Shown: piece after piece, positions 18,380-27,078 of the stretch
How the letters are laid out: each line of letters opens with the position of its first letter
Numbering within the stretch: the first letter of the stretch is position 1
DNA from: Irineochytrium annulatum
Lineage: Eukaryota > Chytridiomycota > Chytridiomycetes > Chytridiales > Chytridiaceae
Length of the DNA stretch: 64,000 nt
Reading direction: 5' to 3'
Assembly: GCA_027600665.1 (NCBI GenBank)
Contig: JADGJL010000009.1
Span: 1-64,000 of the forward strand
Notes under the pieces: model-generated
The model's database searches: none
Told to the model about the DNA's origin: nothing
What the model saw: only the letters and a program-made list of their open reading frames with translations
Made by a program: the position numbers and the translations under genes

Positions 18380-18667
18380 ATGGTGAAGAGGTTGAAAAAA
18401 GCAAAACATGTAATCTATCTGCTTATCGCGTTGTCGATGCTGGTCATTGCACTGCCGCGGATTTCCTTTGCTGGAGGAATGGACTGGGTTAATATTTTTG
18501 GCATCGTATGGGTGCTATTCTCCTTATTAATCGTTGGTGCACACCTACATTTTATACTCGGTGTAGATGAAGAGAAGAAACGTGCACTGGAAGCCGTTCG
18601 CCGGGCGAAGCTGCGGCAGTGGGAGATGAAACTGCTGGACAAGCAGGAGCGGAGCGAGTCTGTATAA
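18380..18667 (+). CDS. small two-helix membrane protein, unknown
   Basis: A 95-residue protein with two transmembrane segments (VIYLLIALSMLVIALP and WVNIFGIVWVLFSLLIVGAHL) joined by a short loop and ending in a charged helix (KKRALEAVRRAKLRQWEMKL). GAAGGAG precedes the ATG. It stands alone with its own terminator 26 bases after the stop. No family recognised. Confidence 0.7.
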   Translation: MVKRLKKAKHVIYLLIALSMLVIALPRISFAGGMDWVNIFGIVWVLFSLLIVGAHLHFILGVDEEKKRALEAVRRAKLRQWEMKLLDKQERSESV

Positions 18668-18692
18668 GGTACAGTAGTAGATACAACATGAG

Positions 18693-18731
18693 AGACCGGA
18701 ATCCCTTGACTCAAGGGGTCCGGTCTTTTTT
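18693..18731 (+). terminator. terminator after the small membrane protein
   Basis: AGACCGGA and CCCTTG pair with CAAGGG and TCCGGTCT, followed by six T. The stem is strong and has a short loop. Confidence 0.85.
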
Positions 18732-18879
18732 GCTACATACAGGATTAGAGGATAATTAAGCGATTAAACTCAGAGGGGGAACCTTGCCTATGAGAATGAG
18801 ATGGGAGTGGGGTTATTTTCCTGAAGGCGTGTTATAATAGGTACAGAATAGTACAGATGCATCTTCGGGGGTGGTACAG

Positions 18880-20214
18880 TTGGACGGACAGGAAGAGAAC
18901 GTCACGAAGCATGAACAGTTACTTCAACATATTGAACAACTGAAGGTTGGCAGCAAAATATCAGTGCGTGGACTTGCACGGGAACTCGGTGTAAGTGAAG
19001 GGACAGCTTACCGTGCCGTAAAAGAGGCGGAGAACTTCGGACTGGTCGTGACCAAGGAACGAATTGGAACCGTTCGGATTGAGAAGAGACCTCGGGGCAT
19101 GTCGGAACAGTTGACCTTTGCTGATGTTGTGACCATTGTAGAGGGCCATGTGCTGGGTGGTAACGAAGGTCTAGCCAAACCGCTGCACAAGTATGTGATA
19201 GGTGCGATGAAAGAACAGGCGATGGCGCGTTATATTGACGCTGGGAGTCTGTTAATTGTGGGTAACCGTGAGGATGCTCACTCGCTTGCCCTTGAACAGG
19301 GAGCAGGCGTGTTGATTACGGGTGGGTTTGGAACCAGCCGTGAAGTAAGAATTATGGCTGACGAGCTTGGGCTACCGATTATTTCATCCCGGCATGATAC
19401 ATTCACGGTGGCTTCCATGATTAACCGTGCGATCTTTGACCGGCTGATTAAGAAAAAAATCATGCTTGTTGAGGATATCATTGGTCAGAAACCTCGCTTG
19501 CAGGTATTGAAAGTCACGAGCTCAGCCGCAGATTTTCATATGCTGGTCTCGGAGACGGGTGAACATCGCTTTCCAGTCGTGGATGAATGGAACCGGGTCA
19601 TTGGCATTGTCAGTCTGAAGGATGTCAGTGAGCTGACGGCGGATCAAAGTATTGAGAAATGTGTCGTTCGCCGCCCGATTACGGCGTCGCTGCAAACCTC
19701 TCTTGCTTCCGCTGCGCAAATTATGACCTGGGAGGGCATCGATTTTCTGCCAATCGTGGATCGCAACCGCAAACTGATTGCATCCGTCACACGCAAGGAA
19801 GTGCTTCAGGCCATGCGGGATGCACAGAAGCAGCCACAACTGGGAGAGACGTTTGATCATCTGATCTGGAACGGGTTTGCCGAGGAACGCGGTGATCAGA
19901 ATGAACTGTTATTTCACGGATTCATCATTCCTCAGATGGCAACCGATCTGGGTACGATCTCCGAAGGCGTTCTGTTGAATGTGATGACACAGGCTGGCCG
20001 GCGGGCAGCGTGGGATGTTACAGGGAACGACCATGTGGTGGATAATGTCACGACTTATTTTGTTCGACCGGTACAGATTGAGGATCAGATTCTGGTTCGA
20101 CCTGTAATTCTGGAAACCAGTCGTCGAACGTGCAAAATGGACATTGTGGTTACACGTGAAGGCAGTGTGGTATGCAAAGCTGTAATGACATTGCAGTCCA
20201 TTGACCACGCCTAG
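18880..20214 (+). CDS. ytoI: YtoI-like regulator: HTH, DRTGG, two CBS, HotDog
   Basis: A 444-residue multidomain protein. An N-terminal winged helix (KISVRGLARELGVSEGTAYRAV, about residues 20-60) is followed by a DRTGG domain (HKYVIGAMK to DELGLPIISSRHDTF), a CBS pair (RFPVVDEWNRVIGIVSLKDV and DFLPIVDRNRKLIASVTRKEV) and a C-terminal HotDog fold (TTYFVRPVQIEDQILVRPV). This architecture is that of B. subtilis YtoI. CBS pairs usually bind adenine nucleotides and the HotDog part may bind acyl-CoA; both are family knowledge. TTG 18880 is preferred, since GGGGGTGG lies just before it and overlaps the alternative GTG at 18871. Confidence 0.85.
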   Translation: MDGQEENVTKHEQLLQHIEQLKVGSKISVRGLARELGVSEGTAYRAVKEAENFGLVVTKERIGTVRIEKRPRGMSEQLTFADVVTIVEGHVLGGNEGLAKPLHKYVIGAMKEQAMARYIDAGSLLIVGNREDAHSLALEQGAGVLITGGFGTSREVRIMADELGLPIISSRHDTFTVASMINRAIFDRLIKKKIMLVEDIIGQKPRLQVLKVTSSAADFHMLVSETGEHRFPVVDEWNRVIGIVSLKDVSELTADQSIEKCVVRRPITASLQTSLASAAQIMTWEGIDFLPIVDRNRKLIASVTRKEVLQAMRDAQKQPQLGETFDHLIWNGFAEERGDQNELLFHGFIIPQMATDLGTISEGVLLNVMTQAGRRAAWDVTGNDHVVDNVTTYFVRPVQIEDQILVRPVILETSRRTCKMDIVVTREGSVVCKAVMTLQSIDHA

Positions 20215-20240
20215 CACGTTGTATTGCCTCAGGTATAGAC

Positions 20241-20330
20241 AAAGAGAGTACTCCCTCATGGAGAAGCTTTGCCGGGTTGCGTTGTAGCGCATTCTGGCTT
20301 CGCTTAATGAAGGGAAGTACTCTCTTTTTT
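20241..20330. terminator. terminator after ytoI, shared with convergent ytpI
   Basis: AAAGAGAGTACTCCCT (20241-20256) pairs with AGGGAAGTACTCTCTTT (20311-20327) with one mismatch, followed by T on the plus strand. The loop is long (about 54 bases). Confidence 0.65.
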
Positions 20331-20358
20331 GCAGACACAATCATAGCGCTTCAACAAA

Positions 20359-20700
20359 TCATGCAGATTGTCCGGAAGTTGTACCTGATCCGTTACTGGA
20401 CCGTTGTTGAATCCGCGCATAATAACTGCGGTTACGTATTCCGGCAAATACATTATACGCACCCATAATTAGAAATAGCGCTTCCACAACCACAGATAAG
20501 GTGGAACCCGTGAAGACAAACATCAGGATCAGCGCAAGAACAACAAGCATACCACCCATCCAGATATTCATCCACGAACGGTACAGACCGGCGCTGGTAG
20601 CATCCGAGCTTCTGTGTGAACGAATGCTGTTCAACGCTGCCAAAACCATGGCAACAGCAAAGATAGCGATTAGTACATATTTGAGTACATCAATGAACAC
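20359..20700 (-). CDS. ytpI: YtpI-family membrane protein
   Basis: A 113-residue protein with three predicted membrane helices (VLIAIFAVAMVLAAL, IWMGGMLVVLALILMFVF, VVVEALFLIMGAYNVF) and a Ser/Gly-rich tail. GTG 20700 is chosen as start because AAAAGGAG lies about 10 bases upstream; the frame extends further to 20796 but without a ribosome site and into the ytrI end region. In B. subtilis ytpI lies between nrnA and ytoI; here it is next to ytoI, while nrnA is absent from the site. Function unknown. Confidence 0.65.
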   Translation of the reverse strand: MFIDVLKYVLIAIFAVAMVLAALNSIRSHRSSDATSAGLYRSWMNIWMGGMLVVLALILMFVFTGSTLSVVVEALFLIMGAYNVFAGIRNRSYYARIQQRSSNGSGTTSGQSA

Positions 20701-20732
20701 AAAGACGCAGCTCCTTTTCTGGAAAGCATTTA

Positions 20733-20778
20733 CTGCCCTTATTGTACCATGGAGAGATGCAGACAAGGGCAGTTTTTT
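20733..20778 (+). terminator. stem-loop with T-run between ytrI and ytpI
   Basis: CTGCCCTT (20733-20740) and AAGGGCAG (20765-20772) form a stem followed by six T on the plus strand, opposite to both flanking genes. It could stop antisense transcription from the right. On the minus strand it has no T-run. Confidence 0.4.
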
Positions 20779-20782
20779 GCTG

Positions 20783-21271
20783 TTACGCAGGAACATGCAT
20801 GCGAATCTGTACCCAAACTTGCAGTACGCCTTCCATAACCAGCATCGTTTTGACCTGAACGGTGTATTCCTTTTCCCTGACGGAGTACACTTTCTGATTC
20901 AGCATGATTCTCGTCATTTTGCTATACTCGTCGATGTTGAATACATCTCTTCCGCGGAGCACCTCAAGTTCGTCTCCGAGCTTCTGTAACATCACTTTCA
21001 GAGAAGCCTCGTCTGGCCCCTTATCAGACTCTTCTGCACGGACCTTGATTTCCTTGATCACGGTTTGGCGTTTACTGTATTTTTTCAGCGTTTTGATATC
21101 CTCCTCATTCTGATGCAGCTGAAGCTGCAGCTCCTGATTGTTCAGCCACAACGCATTGTAACTCAGGTGAAATACCCCATTGTAGACGACGCATCCAGCG
21201 ATCATTCCCAGAACAAATACAGCAGTCATTCGCATCAGCGGGCGGTAACGGGAGAATGGCGGAACTCTCAT
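20783..21271 (-). CDS. ytrI: sporulation membrane protein YtrI
   Basis: A 162-residue protein beginning MRVPPFSRYRP, with one transmembrane helix (MTAVFVLGMIAGCVVYNGVF), a coiled-coil stretch (NNQELQLQLHQNEEDIKTL) and a C-terminal alpha/beta part. The MRVPP start and layout match YtrI, which in B. subtilis is a sigma-E gene product needed for normal sporulation together with YtrH. It follows ytrH with 21 bases between. Identification rests on N-terminus, size and neighbour. Confidence 0.8.
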   Translation of the reverse strand: MRVPPFSRYRPLMRMTAVFVLGMIAGCVVYNGVFHLSYNALWLNNQELQLQLHQNEEDIKTLKKYSKRQTVIKEIKVRAEESDKGPDEASLKVMLQKLGDELEVLRGRDVFNIDEYSKMTRIMLNQKVYSVREKEYTVQVKTMLVMEGVLQVWVQIRMHVPA

Positions 21272-21292
21272 GAACGCTGTTCCTGTCTCATA

Positions 21293-21622
21293 TTAGCTCC
21301 GGCCTCCGCCGCACACCCACTTTACCAGTTCTGTTCCCATATGTGCGCCCATAAAAGCAGAGATCAGATACAGAATTTGTTTGACCGCCGGAGACAGGTT
21401 ACCATCCAGGAAATTGCTCTCGATGACACGCATGGGATCAATGGTGCCACCCACAGCAGCTGCGAGTGCCCATATCTTTATTTTCCCGGAAATATCGAGC
21501 ATCGTCTGTGTTGGAGGCTGGAGAGAAATCACCGCTCCAATACCTCCGATCATCGCGCCACCCAGCACGATTCCAAACGCAATAAAGAAATCAAGAATGG
21601 CTTTGGACAAAAATGTGCTCAC
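21293..21622 (-). CDS. ytrH: sporulation membrane protein YtrH
   Basis: A 109-residue protein with two to three hydrophobic segments (AILDFFIAFGIVLGGAMIGGIGAV, IWALAAAVGG, ILYLISAFMGAHMGTELV) and the conserved GGTIDPMRVIESNFLDG region of YtrH. GTG 21622 has AAAGGGG about 9 bases upstream and is preferred over ATG 21652. It is the first gene of the ytrH-ytrI pair and diverges from dnaE, as in related genomes. Confidence 0.85.
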   Translation of the reverse strand: MSTFLSKAILDFFIAFGIVLGGAMIGGIGAVISLQPPTQTMLDISGKIKIWALAAAVGGTIDPMRVIESNFLDGNLSPAVKQILYLISAFMGAHMGTELVKWVCGGGRS

Positions 21623-21698
21623 TGGCAACACCCCTTTCAGACCTAGCAGCACACCTCCTGTCTTCGGTCTGTCACAGGGGGAGCGGCTTGTACTTCTA

Positions 21699-21728
21699 TT
21701 GTATGGGCGTGCCCCCGAACGTTATGAT
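21699..21728 (+). promoter_or_regulatory. possible dnaE promoter
   Basis: TTGTAT (21699-21704) and TATGAT (21723-21728) with 18 bases between, 160 bases upstream of dnaE. A good -10, partial -35. Confidence 0.4.
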
Positions 21729-21888
21729 AAAATAGAATAATAAAGTCTCCTTTTAAGAGGTAGTCACGATTTTTTAAGGTGATTCCATTTTTTTATTTAT
21801 TTAATTCATATATAAGAGAAAGATAGAGCGGCAAACGGATCAGAAGATCCGATGCTGTGATTATCTGCGGCGAAAGGAAGAAAAAAAC

Positions 21889-24800
21889 ATGAGTTCTTTT
21901 GTGCATTTGCACGTTCACAGCGAATACAGTTTGCTGGACGGCGCTGCGCGTATTCCGGATCTCGTGAATAAGGCTGCAGATCTCGGAATGACAACACTGG
22001 CGCTAACCGACCATGGCGTAATGTATGGTGCAATTCCTTTTTATAAAGCATGTATAGAACGGGGTATCAAGCCGATTATCGGTTGCGAGGCATACATGAC
22101 AGCTGGGTCCCGCAAAGAGCGGGGAAGCCGTAAGGATCAGCCGATTCATCATTTGATTTTGCTGGCCAAAAACATGACGGGATACCGTAATCTCATGAAA
22201 TTGTGCTCGATTGGACATCTCGAAGGTTTTCATTACAAACCACGTATCGATATGGAAAGTCTGGCTGCCCATCATGAGGGAATTATCTGTCTTAGCGCGT
22301 GTCTGGGGGGCGAGGTTCCTCAGCACTTATTGCATGGACGAGAGGAAGAAGCGCGGCGTGCGGCGTTGCGTTATAAAAATATCTTTGGTGAAGACTTCTA
22401 TCTGGAGCTTCAGGATCATGGGCTTTCCGAGCAAAAAAGGGTGAATCCCCAGTTGATCAAACTGGCGGCCGAGCTGGAAATTCCGCTTGTAGCGACGAAT
22501 GATGCCCACTATCTTTCGGAAGAAGATGCGGAGCTTCAGGATGTACTGATCTGTATCGGAACGGGCAAGACCGTGGATGATGAGAATCGGCTCCGCATTG
22601 GAACGAATCAGCTCTATCTGAAAAGTGAAGAAGAGATGGCCCGGTTGTTTCCTCATGTACCGGAAGCTCTGGCGAATACCGTCCGCATTGCGGAATCCTG
22701 TGAGTTGAAGCTGGAGTTCGGAAAATCGATTTTGCCTGAATACAGACCACTTCCCGATGGACTCAGTCCTTCGGCATATCTGCGTCAATTGTGCGAAGAA
22801 GGCATGGAGGAGCGTTACGCGCAGTCCACACGCTGGACAGACGAGGAGCTTCGATCCGAACTTGAACAACGGCTGGCCTATGAACTTGGTGTGATCGACA
22901 GTATGGGGTTCTCGGATTATTTTTTGATTGTCTGGGACTTTATCGCCTATGCGCATAAACAAGGCATTGTTACTGGCCCAGGCCGGGGCTCCTCGGCAGG
23001 AAGTCTGGTAGCCTACACGTTGCACATCACGGATGTTGATCCGATGAAATACAACCTGCTCTTCGAACGTTTTTTGAATCCCGAGCGGATCTCCATGCCG
23101 GATATTGATATTGACTTCAGCGATGAACGGCGGGATGAGGTCATTGATTATGTCGCGCATAAATATGGCAAAGCCCATGTCGCCCAGATTATTACCTTTG
23201 GAACGATGGCTGCCCGTGCTGCTGTACGTGATGTGGGACGAGCACTGAATGTGCCTTATGGCGAAGTAGACAAGGCTGCGAAGTTGATTCCGGCGCAACT
23301 CGGCATTAACATCGAGCGGGCCATGGAAGCGACACCTGAGCTGAAGGCGCTGTATGAAACCAAGCCGAAAACCCGTGAACTGCTGGATATGGCGATGAAG
23401 GTCGAAGGTATGCCACGTCATGCTTCCACGCATGCAGCGGGGGTGGTCATCTCCCGTGATCCGCTGACCGATGCGGTGCCGCTTCAGGAGGGCAGTGAAG
23501 GGACCGCGTTGACCCAGTATTCCATGGAAAACCTGGAGTCAATTGGGTTGCTTAAGATGGACTTTCTCGGTCTGCGTACCCTCTCAATCATTGAGCGGTG
23601 TGTACGCTGGATTGGGGAACATGGAGAAATTCCGGACTTCCGTCTTATTCCCGATGATGATGCTTTGACCTACGAGATGCTCGGCCGTGGTGACACGATG
23701 GGCATATTCCAACTGGAATCTGCCGGTGTACGCCGTGTGCTGAAAGATTTGAAGCCAAGTAGTTTTGAAGATGTGATCTCGGTACTTGCCTTGTATCGTC
23801 CGGGTCCGATGGAGTTCATATCCAAATACATTCAGGGTAAGCATGGACAGATCGAAGTGGATTACCCGCACGTGGATCTGGAGCCTATTCTGAAAGATAC
23901 GTACGGCATCATCGTGTATCAAGAGCAGATCATGCAGATTGCCTCCCGGATGGCGGGTTTCTCGCTGGGTGAAGCAGATTTGCTTCGCAGAGCGGTCTCC
24001 AAGAAGAAACGGGAAGTGCTGGATCTGGAGCGTGGTCACTTTGTACAAGGCAGTCTGAAGCAAGGGTATAGCGAAGAAGAAGCTGACCTTGTTTATGACA
24101 TGATCGTTAAGTTTGCCAACTATGGCTTCCCGCGTGCTCACGCAGCGGCTTATGGTGTGCTTGCATTCCAGACGGCTTATCTAAAGGCGCATTATCCTGT
24201 GCACTTTATGGCATCCATGCTGACAGCCGTGATGGGCAGTCATCGGAAAGTGGCAGAGTACGTGGTGGAATGTCGGCGTATGGATATGGAGGTGCTTCCG
24301 CCGGATGTGAATGAGAGCGGTATTTTGTTTACGCCTGTATTTATACCATCCGGTAGCGCAGGCACCGGGGATCAGAGCATTGTATCGCAGCAGACTGCGG
24401 GAGCCGATGCAGAGAGTGACACCGGAAGCGTGGCCGAAGAACATACCACGAACGGTAACGGAAGTTCCTTCAGAGAAGAACACGTTCATGAGCATGAGGA
24501 GCATTCGGGACAAGCTGAATATGGTGAAGCACCTTTGCCGGATGATCCGGGTCCTGGCTCCGAAGAGGACAGTGGTGGATATCAGTGGCAGGCATCGACA
24601 GCCATGCCTGAAGCATCCGACAACCAGAAGGAACCGGAATTGGTGAAGGCTACCTCAAAGGGTGCAATTCGCTTCGGTCTGGCTGCTGTGAAAAATGTCG
24701 GTACCCAGGCCATGGAAAGCATTATGATCGTAAGGCAGGAGAGACCGTTCGACAGTCTGCTCGATTTTTGTCGTCGTGTGGATCTGCGTGTATGTAACAA

Positions 24801-25908
24801 ACGTGTGATTGAATCGCTGATCCAGGCCGGAGCTTTTGACACATTACCCGGACACCGGGCCCAATTGCTGGCGATGCTGGATGAGACCGTTGAAGCCGCG
24901 TTGAAATGGCGCAAAGAACGTGAGGATCTGCAGATTCAATTGTTCGACTTTGTGGAGACGCCAAACTGGGAGATTGAATACCCGGAAATTCCTCCTTATT
25001 CCTCTGGGCAGCAACTGGAGCTAGAGCGTGAGTTGTTAGGCTTGTATCTCTCCGGGCATCCGCTGGATGACTATGAAGATGTGCTTGAATCGAGTGGGGC
25101 TGACCGGATCATGGAGCTAACCGAGGCGGCAGATGACACGATGGCCGTCGCTGCGGGTATGGTTGTGTCTGTGAAGTCAATTACGACGAAACAGGGCAAG
25201 GCCATGGCGTTCATGGAGCTGGAAGACCAGATCGAACGCTGCGAAGTGGTTCTCTTTCCCGAGGTATGGCGGCGTAGCCAGCAGCATGTCGGGAAAGGTG
25301 AACTGCTCGTCGTGCGTGCCAAAGTGCAGCAGCAGGACGAAGGGTTCAAGCTGCTGGCTGAGGAAGTGGTGCCGTTGTCACAGGCGGCACTGGAGCAGCA
25401 GCTGCGCAGCCGTGACCGGCGCGGTAAGCCCGGTGGCGGCAGCTCTTCGCGCCCGGCGCCGTCGGCTTCGACGCGGCGGCCAGCGGGCGCAGGAGCCGAA
25501 GCGCAGCGCAGCAGCGCAGGCGGGGATGCTTCCGCTGCGCGTAGCAGCGGGAGCCACGGCTCGTCAGCGACGCGCAGCGATGCGGCAGGTATGGGCGCAG
25601 CCACGGCTGCGGCTTCCCGGCCTGGCGGTGCCGCTGAAGCGGCTGGCAGCCAGGCGCAGAGCCGAGAACCGCGGGCGTTGGAGCAGCGGGTGTTCGTGAA
25701 GATTGCCCCGCATGCGGAGAAGCCTGAGCTTCTGGCACGTCTGAAGCAGCTGCTTCAGGAGCACCCTGGACCTGTTGCGACGGTGCTCTTCTATGAGCAG
25801 CAACAGAAGCTGCTTGCACTGAGTGATGCCTACCGAATTAAACCATCACCAGCCCTGTTCTCCGACATGGAGAAGATGCTGGGTGAAGGGACGGTCAAAA
25901 TTAAATAA
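21889..25908 (+). CDS. dnaE: DNA polymerase III alpha subunit DnaE, with two inserts
   Basis: A 1339-residue C-family polymerase, some 200 residues longer than B. subtilis DnaE. Order: PHP domain (FVHLHVHSEYSLLDGAARI; TDHGVMYGAIPF), palm with catalytic Asp405 and Asp407 in MPDIDIDFSDERRD, thumb/fingers, helix-hairpin-helix and OB fold (FMELEDQIERCEVVLFP). Two additions stand out. One is an acidic, His/Gly/Ser-rich stretch of about 100 residues (818-920) between VNESGILFTPV and GAIRFGLAAVKNVG, where relatives have only a short link. The other is an Ala/Gly/Ser/Arg-rich, unusually GC-rich linker of about 90 residues (1174-1264) before the C-terminal domain. GAAAGGAAG precedes the ATG. Confidence 0.97.
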   Translation: MSSFVHLHVHSEYSLLDGAARIPDLVNKAADLGMTTLALTDHGVMYGAIPFYKACIERGIKPIIGCEAYMTAGSRKERGSRKDQPIHHLILLAKNMTGYRNLMKLCSIGHLEGFHYKPRIDMESLAAHHEGIICLSACLGGEVPQHLLHGREEEARRAALRYKNIFGEDFYLELQDHGLSEQKRVNPQLIKLAAELEIPLVATNDAHYLSEEDAELQDVLICIGTGKTVDDENRLRIGTNQLYLKSEEEMARLFPHVPEALANTVRIAESCELKLEFGKSILPEYRPLPDGLSPSAYLRQLCEEGMEERYAQSTRWTDEELRSELEQRLAYELGVIDSMGFSDYFLIVWDFIAYAHKQGIVTGPGRGSSAGSLVAYTLHITDVDPMKYNLLFERFLNPERISMPDIDIDFSDERRDEVIDYVAHKYGKAHVAQIITFGTMAARAAVRDVGRALNVPYGEVDKAAKLIPAQLGINIERAMEATPELKALYETKPKTRELLDMAMKVEGMPRHASTHAAGVVISRDPLTDAVPLQEGSEGTALTQYSMENLESIGLLKMDFLGLRTLSIIERCVRWIGEHGEIPDFRLIPDDDALTYEMLGRGDTMGIFQLESAGVRRVLKDLKPSSFEDVISVLALYRPGPMEFISKYIQGKHGQIEVDYPHVDLEPILKDTYGIIVYQEQIMQIASRMAGFSLGEADLLRRAVSKKKREVLDLERGHFVQGSLKQGYSEEEADLVYDMIVKFANYGFPRAHAAAYGVLAFQTAYLKAHYPVHFMASMLTAVMGSHRKVAEYVVECRRMDMEVLPPDVNESGILFTPVFIPSGSAGTGDQSIVSQQTAGADAESDTGSVAEEHTTNGNGSSFREEHVHEHEEHSGQAEYGEAPLPDDPGPGSEEDSGGYQWQASTAMPEASDNQKEPELVKATSKGAIRFGLAAVKNVGTQAMESIMIVRQERPFDSLLDFCRRVDLRVCNKRVIESLIQAGAFDTLPGHRAQLLAMLDETVEAALKWRKEREDLQIQLFDFVETPNWEIEYPEIPPYSSGQQLELERELLGLYLSGHPLDDYEDVLESSGADRIMELTEAADDTMAVAAGMVVSVKSITTKQGKAMAFMELEDQIERCEVVLFPEVWRRSQQHVGKGELLVVRAKVQQQDEGFKLLAEEVVPLSQAALEQQLRSRDRRGKPGGGSSSRPAPSASTRRPAGAGAEAQRSSAGGDASAARSSGSHGSSATRSDAAGMGAATAAASRPGGAAEAAGSQAQSREPRALEQRVFVKIAPHAEKPELLARLKQLLQEHPGPVATVLFYEQQQKLLALSDAYRIKPSPALFSDMEKMLGEGTVKIK

Positions 25909-25949
25909 GCGGTTATCTCGTTAGTGATCGTCTTTATTCCAACAATATG

Positions 25950-25983
25950 AAACCTGTTTAGCTAAATGCTGAACAGGTTTTTT
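25950..25983 (+). terminator. dnaE terminator
   Basis: AAACCTGTTTAGC (25950-25962) pairs with GCTGAACAGGTTT (25968-25980) with one mismatch and is followed by TTT. Confidence 0.85.
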
Positions 25984-26113
25984 GTGATCGTTGTATCGCG
26001 GTCCTGATTTCACCATCCGCACATTTTATGAACATTTTAACAGGTTACTGCATACACTTGAGAACACCGAAGGACCGAGTGGTCCTCGGGGTATTGATGC
26101 GGGAGGTCGAGAT

Positions 26114-26605
26114 ATGTCATATGAAATCGTAGAAGCCATGCTGGCCCGGCGCGGGGTACAGATTGATGCAATCGCCGCAATTGTATACCGTCTGCAAAAA
26201 GGGTACCACCCCGAACTGACCTTGGACGACTGTGTTACCAGCGTGAAATCCGTTCTGCAGAAACGAGAGGTGCAATATACACTTTATACAGGTATTGCTC
26301 TCGACGAACTTGCGGAGAAGCGACTCTTGCCCCAACCGTTACAAGCTATTATGGAAGCGGATGAATCCCTGTATGGAGTGGACGAGACTCTGGCCCTCGG
26401 CATTACTCATGTGTATGGTATGATTGGTTTAACCAGCTTTGGTTATCTGGATAAAGAAAAAATAGGTGTCATTCATGATTTGAATGAACATGCAACAGCC
26501 ATTCATGTCTTTTTGGATGACCTGGTTGCAGGGGTGGCCGCTGCAGCTTCTGCCCGGATTGCACACAAAAATATTAAAGCCAAAAAATACCCCTCAGACC
26601 TTTAA
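26114..26605 (+). CDS. phosphatidylglycerophosphatase A-like protein (YutG family)
   Basis: A 163-residue protein. ATG 26114 has GGGAGG upstream; the same frame runs back to 25991 without a site. Family features: SYEIVEAMLARRGV at the N-terminus, GYHPELTLDDCVTSVKSVLQKREV, GIALDELAEKRLL, then ALGITHVYGMIGLTSFGYLDK and a hydrophilic helix with DLNE and DDLVAGVAAAASARIAHK. This matches the soluble PgpA/YutG group in Firmicutes, which lack most membrane helices of E. coli PgpA. The reaction (PGP to PG) is the family's assigned activity; whether soluble members do it is uncertain. Confidence 0.75.
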   Translation: MSYEIVEAMLARRGVQIDAIAAIVYRLQKGYHPELTLDDCVTSVKSVLQKREVQYTLYTGIALDELAEKRLLPQPLQAIMEADESLYGVDETLALGITHVYGMIGLTSFGYLDKEKIGVIHDLNEHATAIHVFLDDLVAGVAAAASARIAHKNIKAKKYPSDL

Positions 26606-26811
26606 CCCCCTGTATTTCCATGCCTGCATGCCGTGATCAATCTTATGACTTATATGAAGGTCTCCAAGGGCGGCTGACGCTGCCCTGATACGTTTAGGAC
26701 TGCTTATGGAAGAAGTATCAATAAGAAGATTTCGTCAACCATATGAGTTATTTGTGGGGGACTAATGTCCCTCATGATCCCAAATTCTCCCCCAAGGTCC
26801 CGAACCCTTTC

Positions 26812-26841
26812 TTGCAGAAAAAAAGTGAGGTATGTTATCAT
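26812..26841 (+). promoter_or_regulatory. possible promoter of the small protein before accD
   Basis: TTGCAG (26812-26817) and TATCAT (26836-26841) with 18 bases between, 48 bases upstream of the start codon. Confidence 0.35.
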
Positions 26842-26889
26842 TAGTCCAATATACGGGCTCTGAACATTAGCTTAGGGGGCGGACAAGGC

Positions 26890-27078
26890 ATGTGGACGGT
26901 GATTTACATTGCGCCGACAGCAAAGGTTGCGGACAAGATTAAGACCAGGCTTTCGGAAGAAGGTTTTCTGGTACAGACCCGTCCCATCAGTTTATCCAAG
27001 CAGCAATTTGAGATTCGCGTCCCTTCTGGGGAATTGGAAGAGGTCCAGGAAGTGTTGAATTCCATTCTGCATTCCTGA
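26890..27078 (+). CDS. small alpha/beta protein, possibly DUF2007/signal-transducing type
   Basis: A 62-residue protein with a beta-alpha-beta-beta-alpha pattern: TVIYIAPTAKVADKIKTRL, EEGFLVQTRPI, QFEIRVPSGELEEVQEVL. This resembles the small ferredoxin-like domains of DUF2007 (YTAPNEAEA..LLESEGI). GGGGCGG precedes the ATG. It lies between PgpA and the accD leader. Function unknown; the call rests on fold pattern only. Confidence 0.6.
   Translation: MWTVIYIAPTAKVADKIKTRLSEEGFLVQTRPISLSKQQFEIRVPSGELEEVQEVLNSILHS

Noticed and set aside
25071..25819. Long antisense and alternate-frame ORFs across the dnaE 3' part
   Set aside because: They result from the GC-rich low-complexity linker; the dnaE frame is clearly the coding one.
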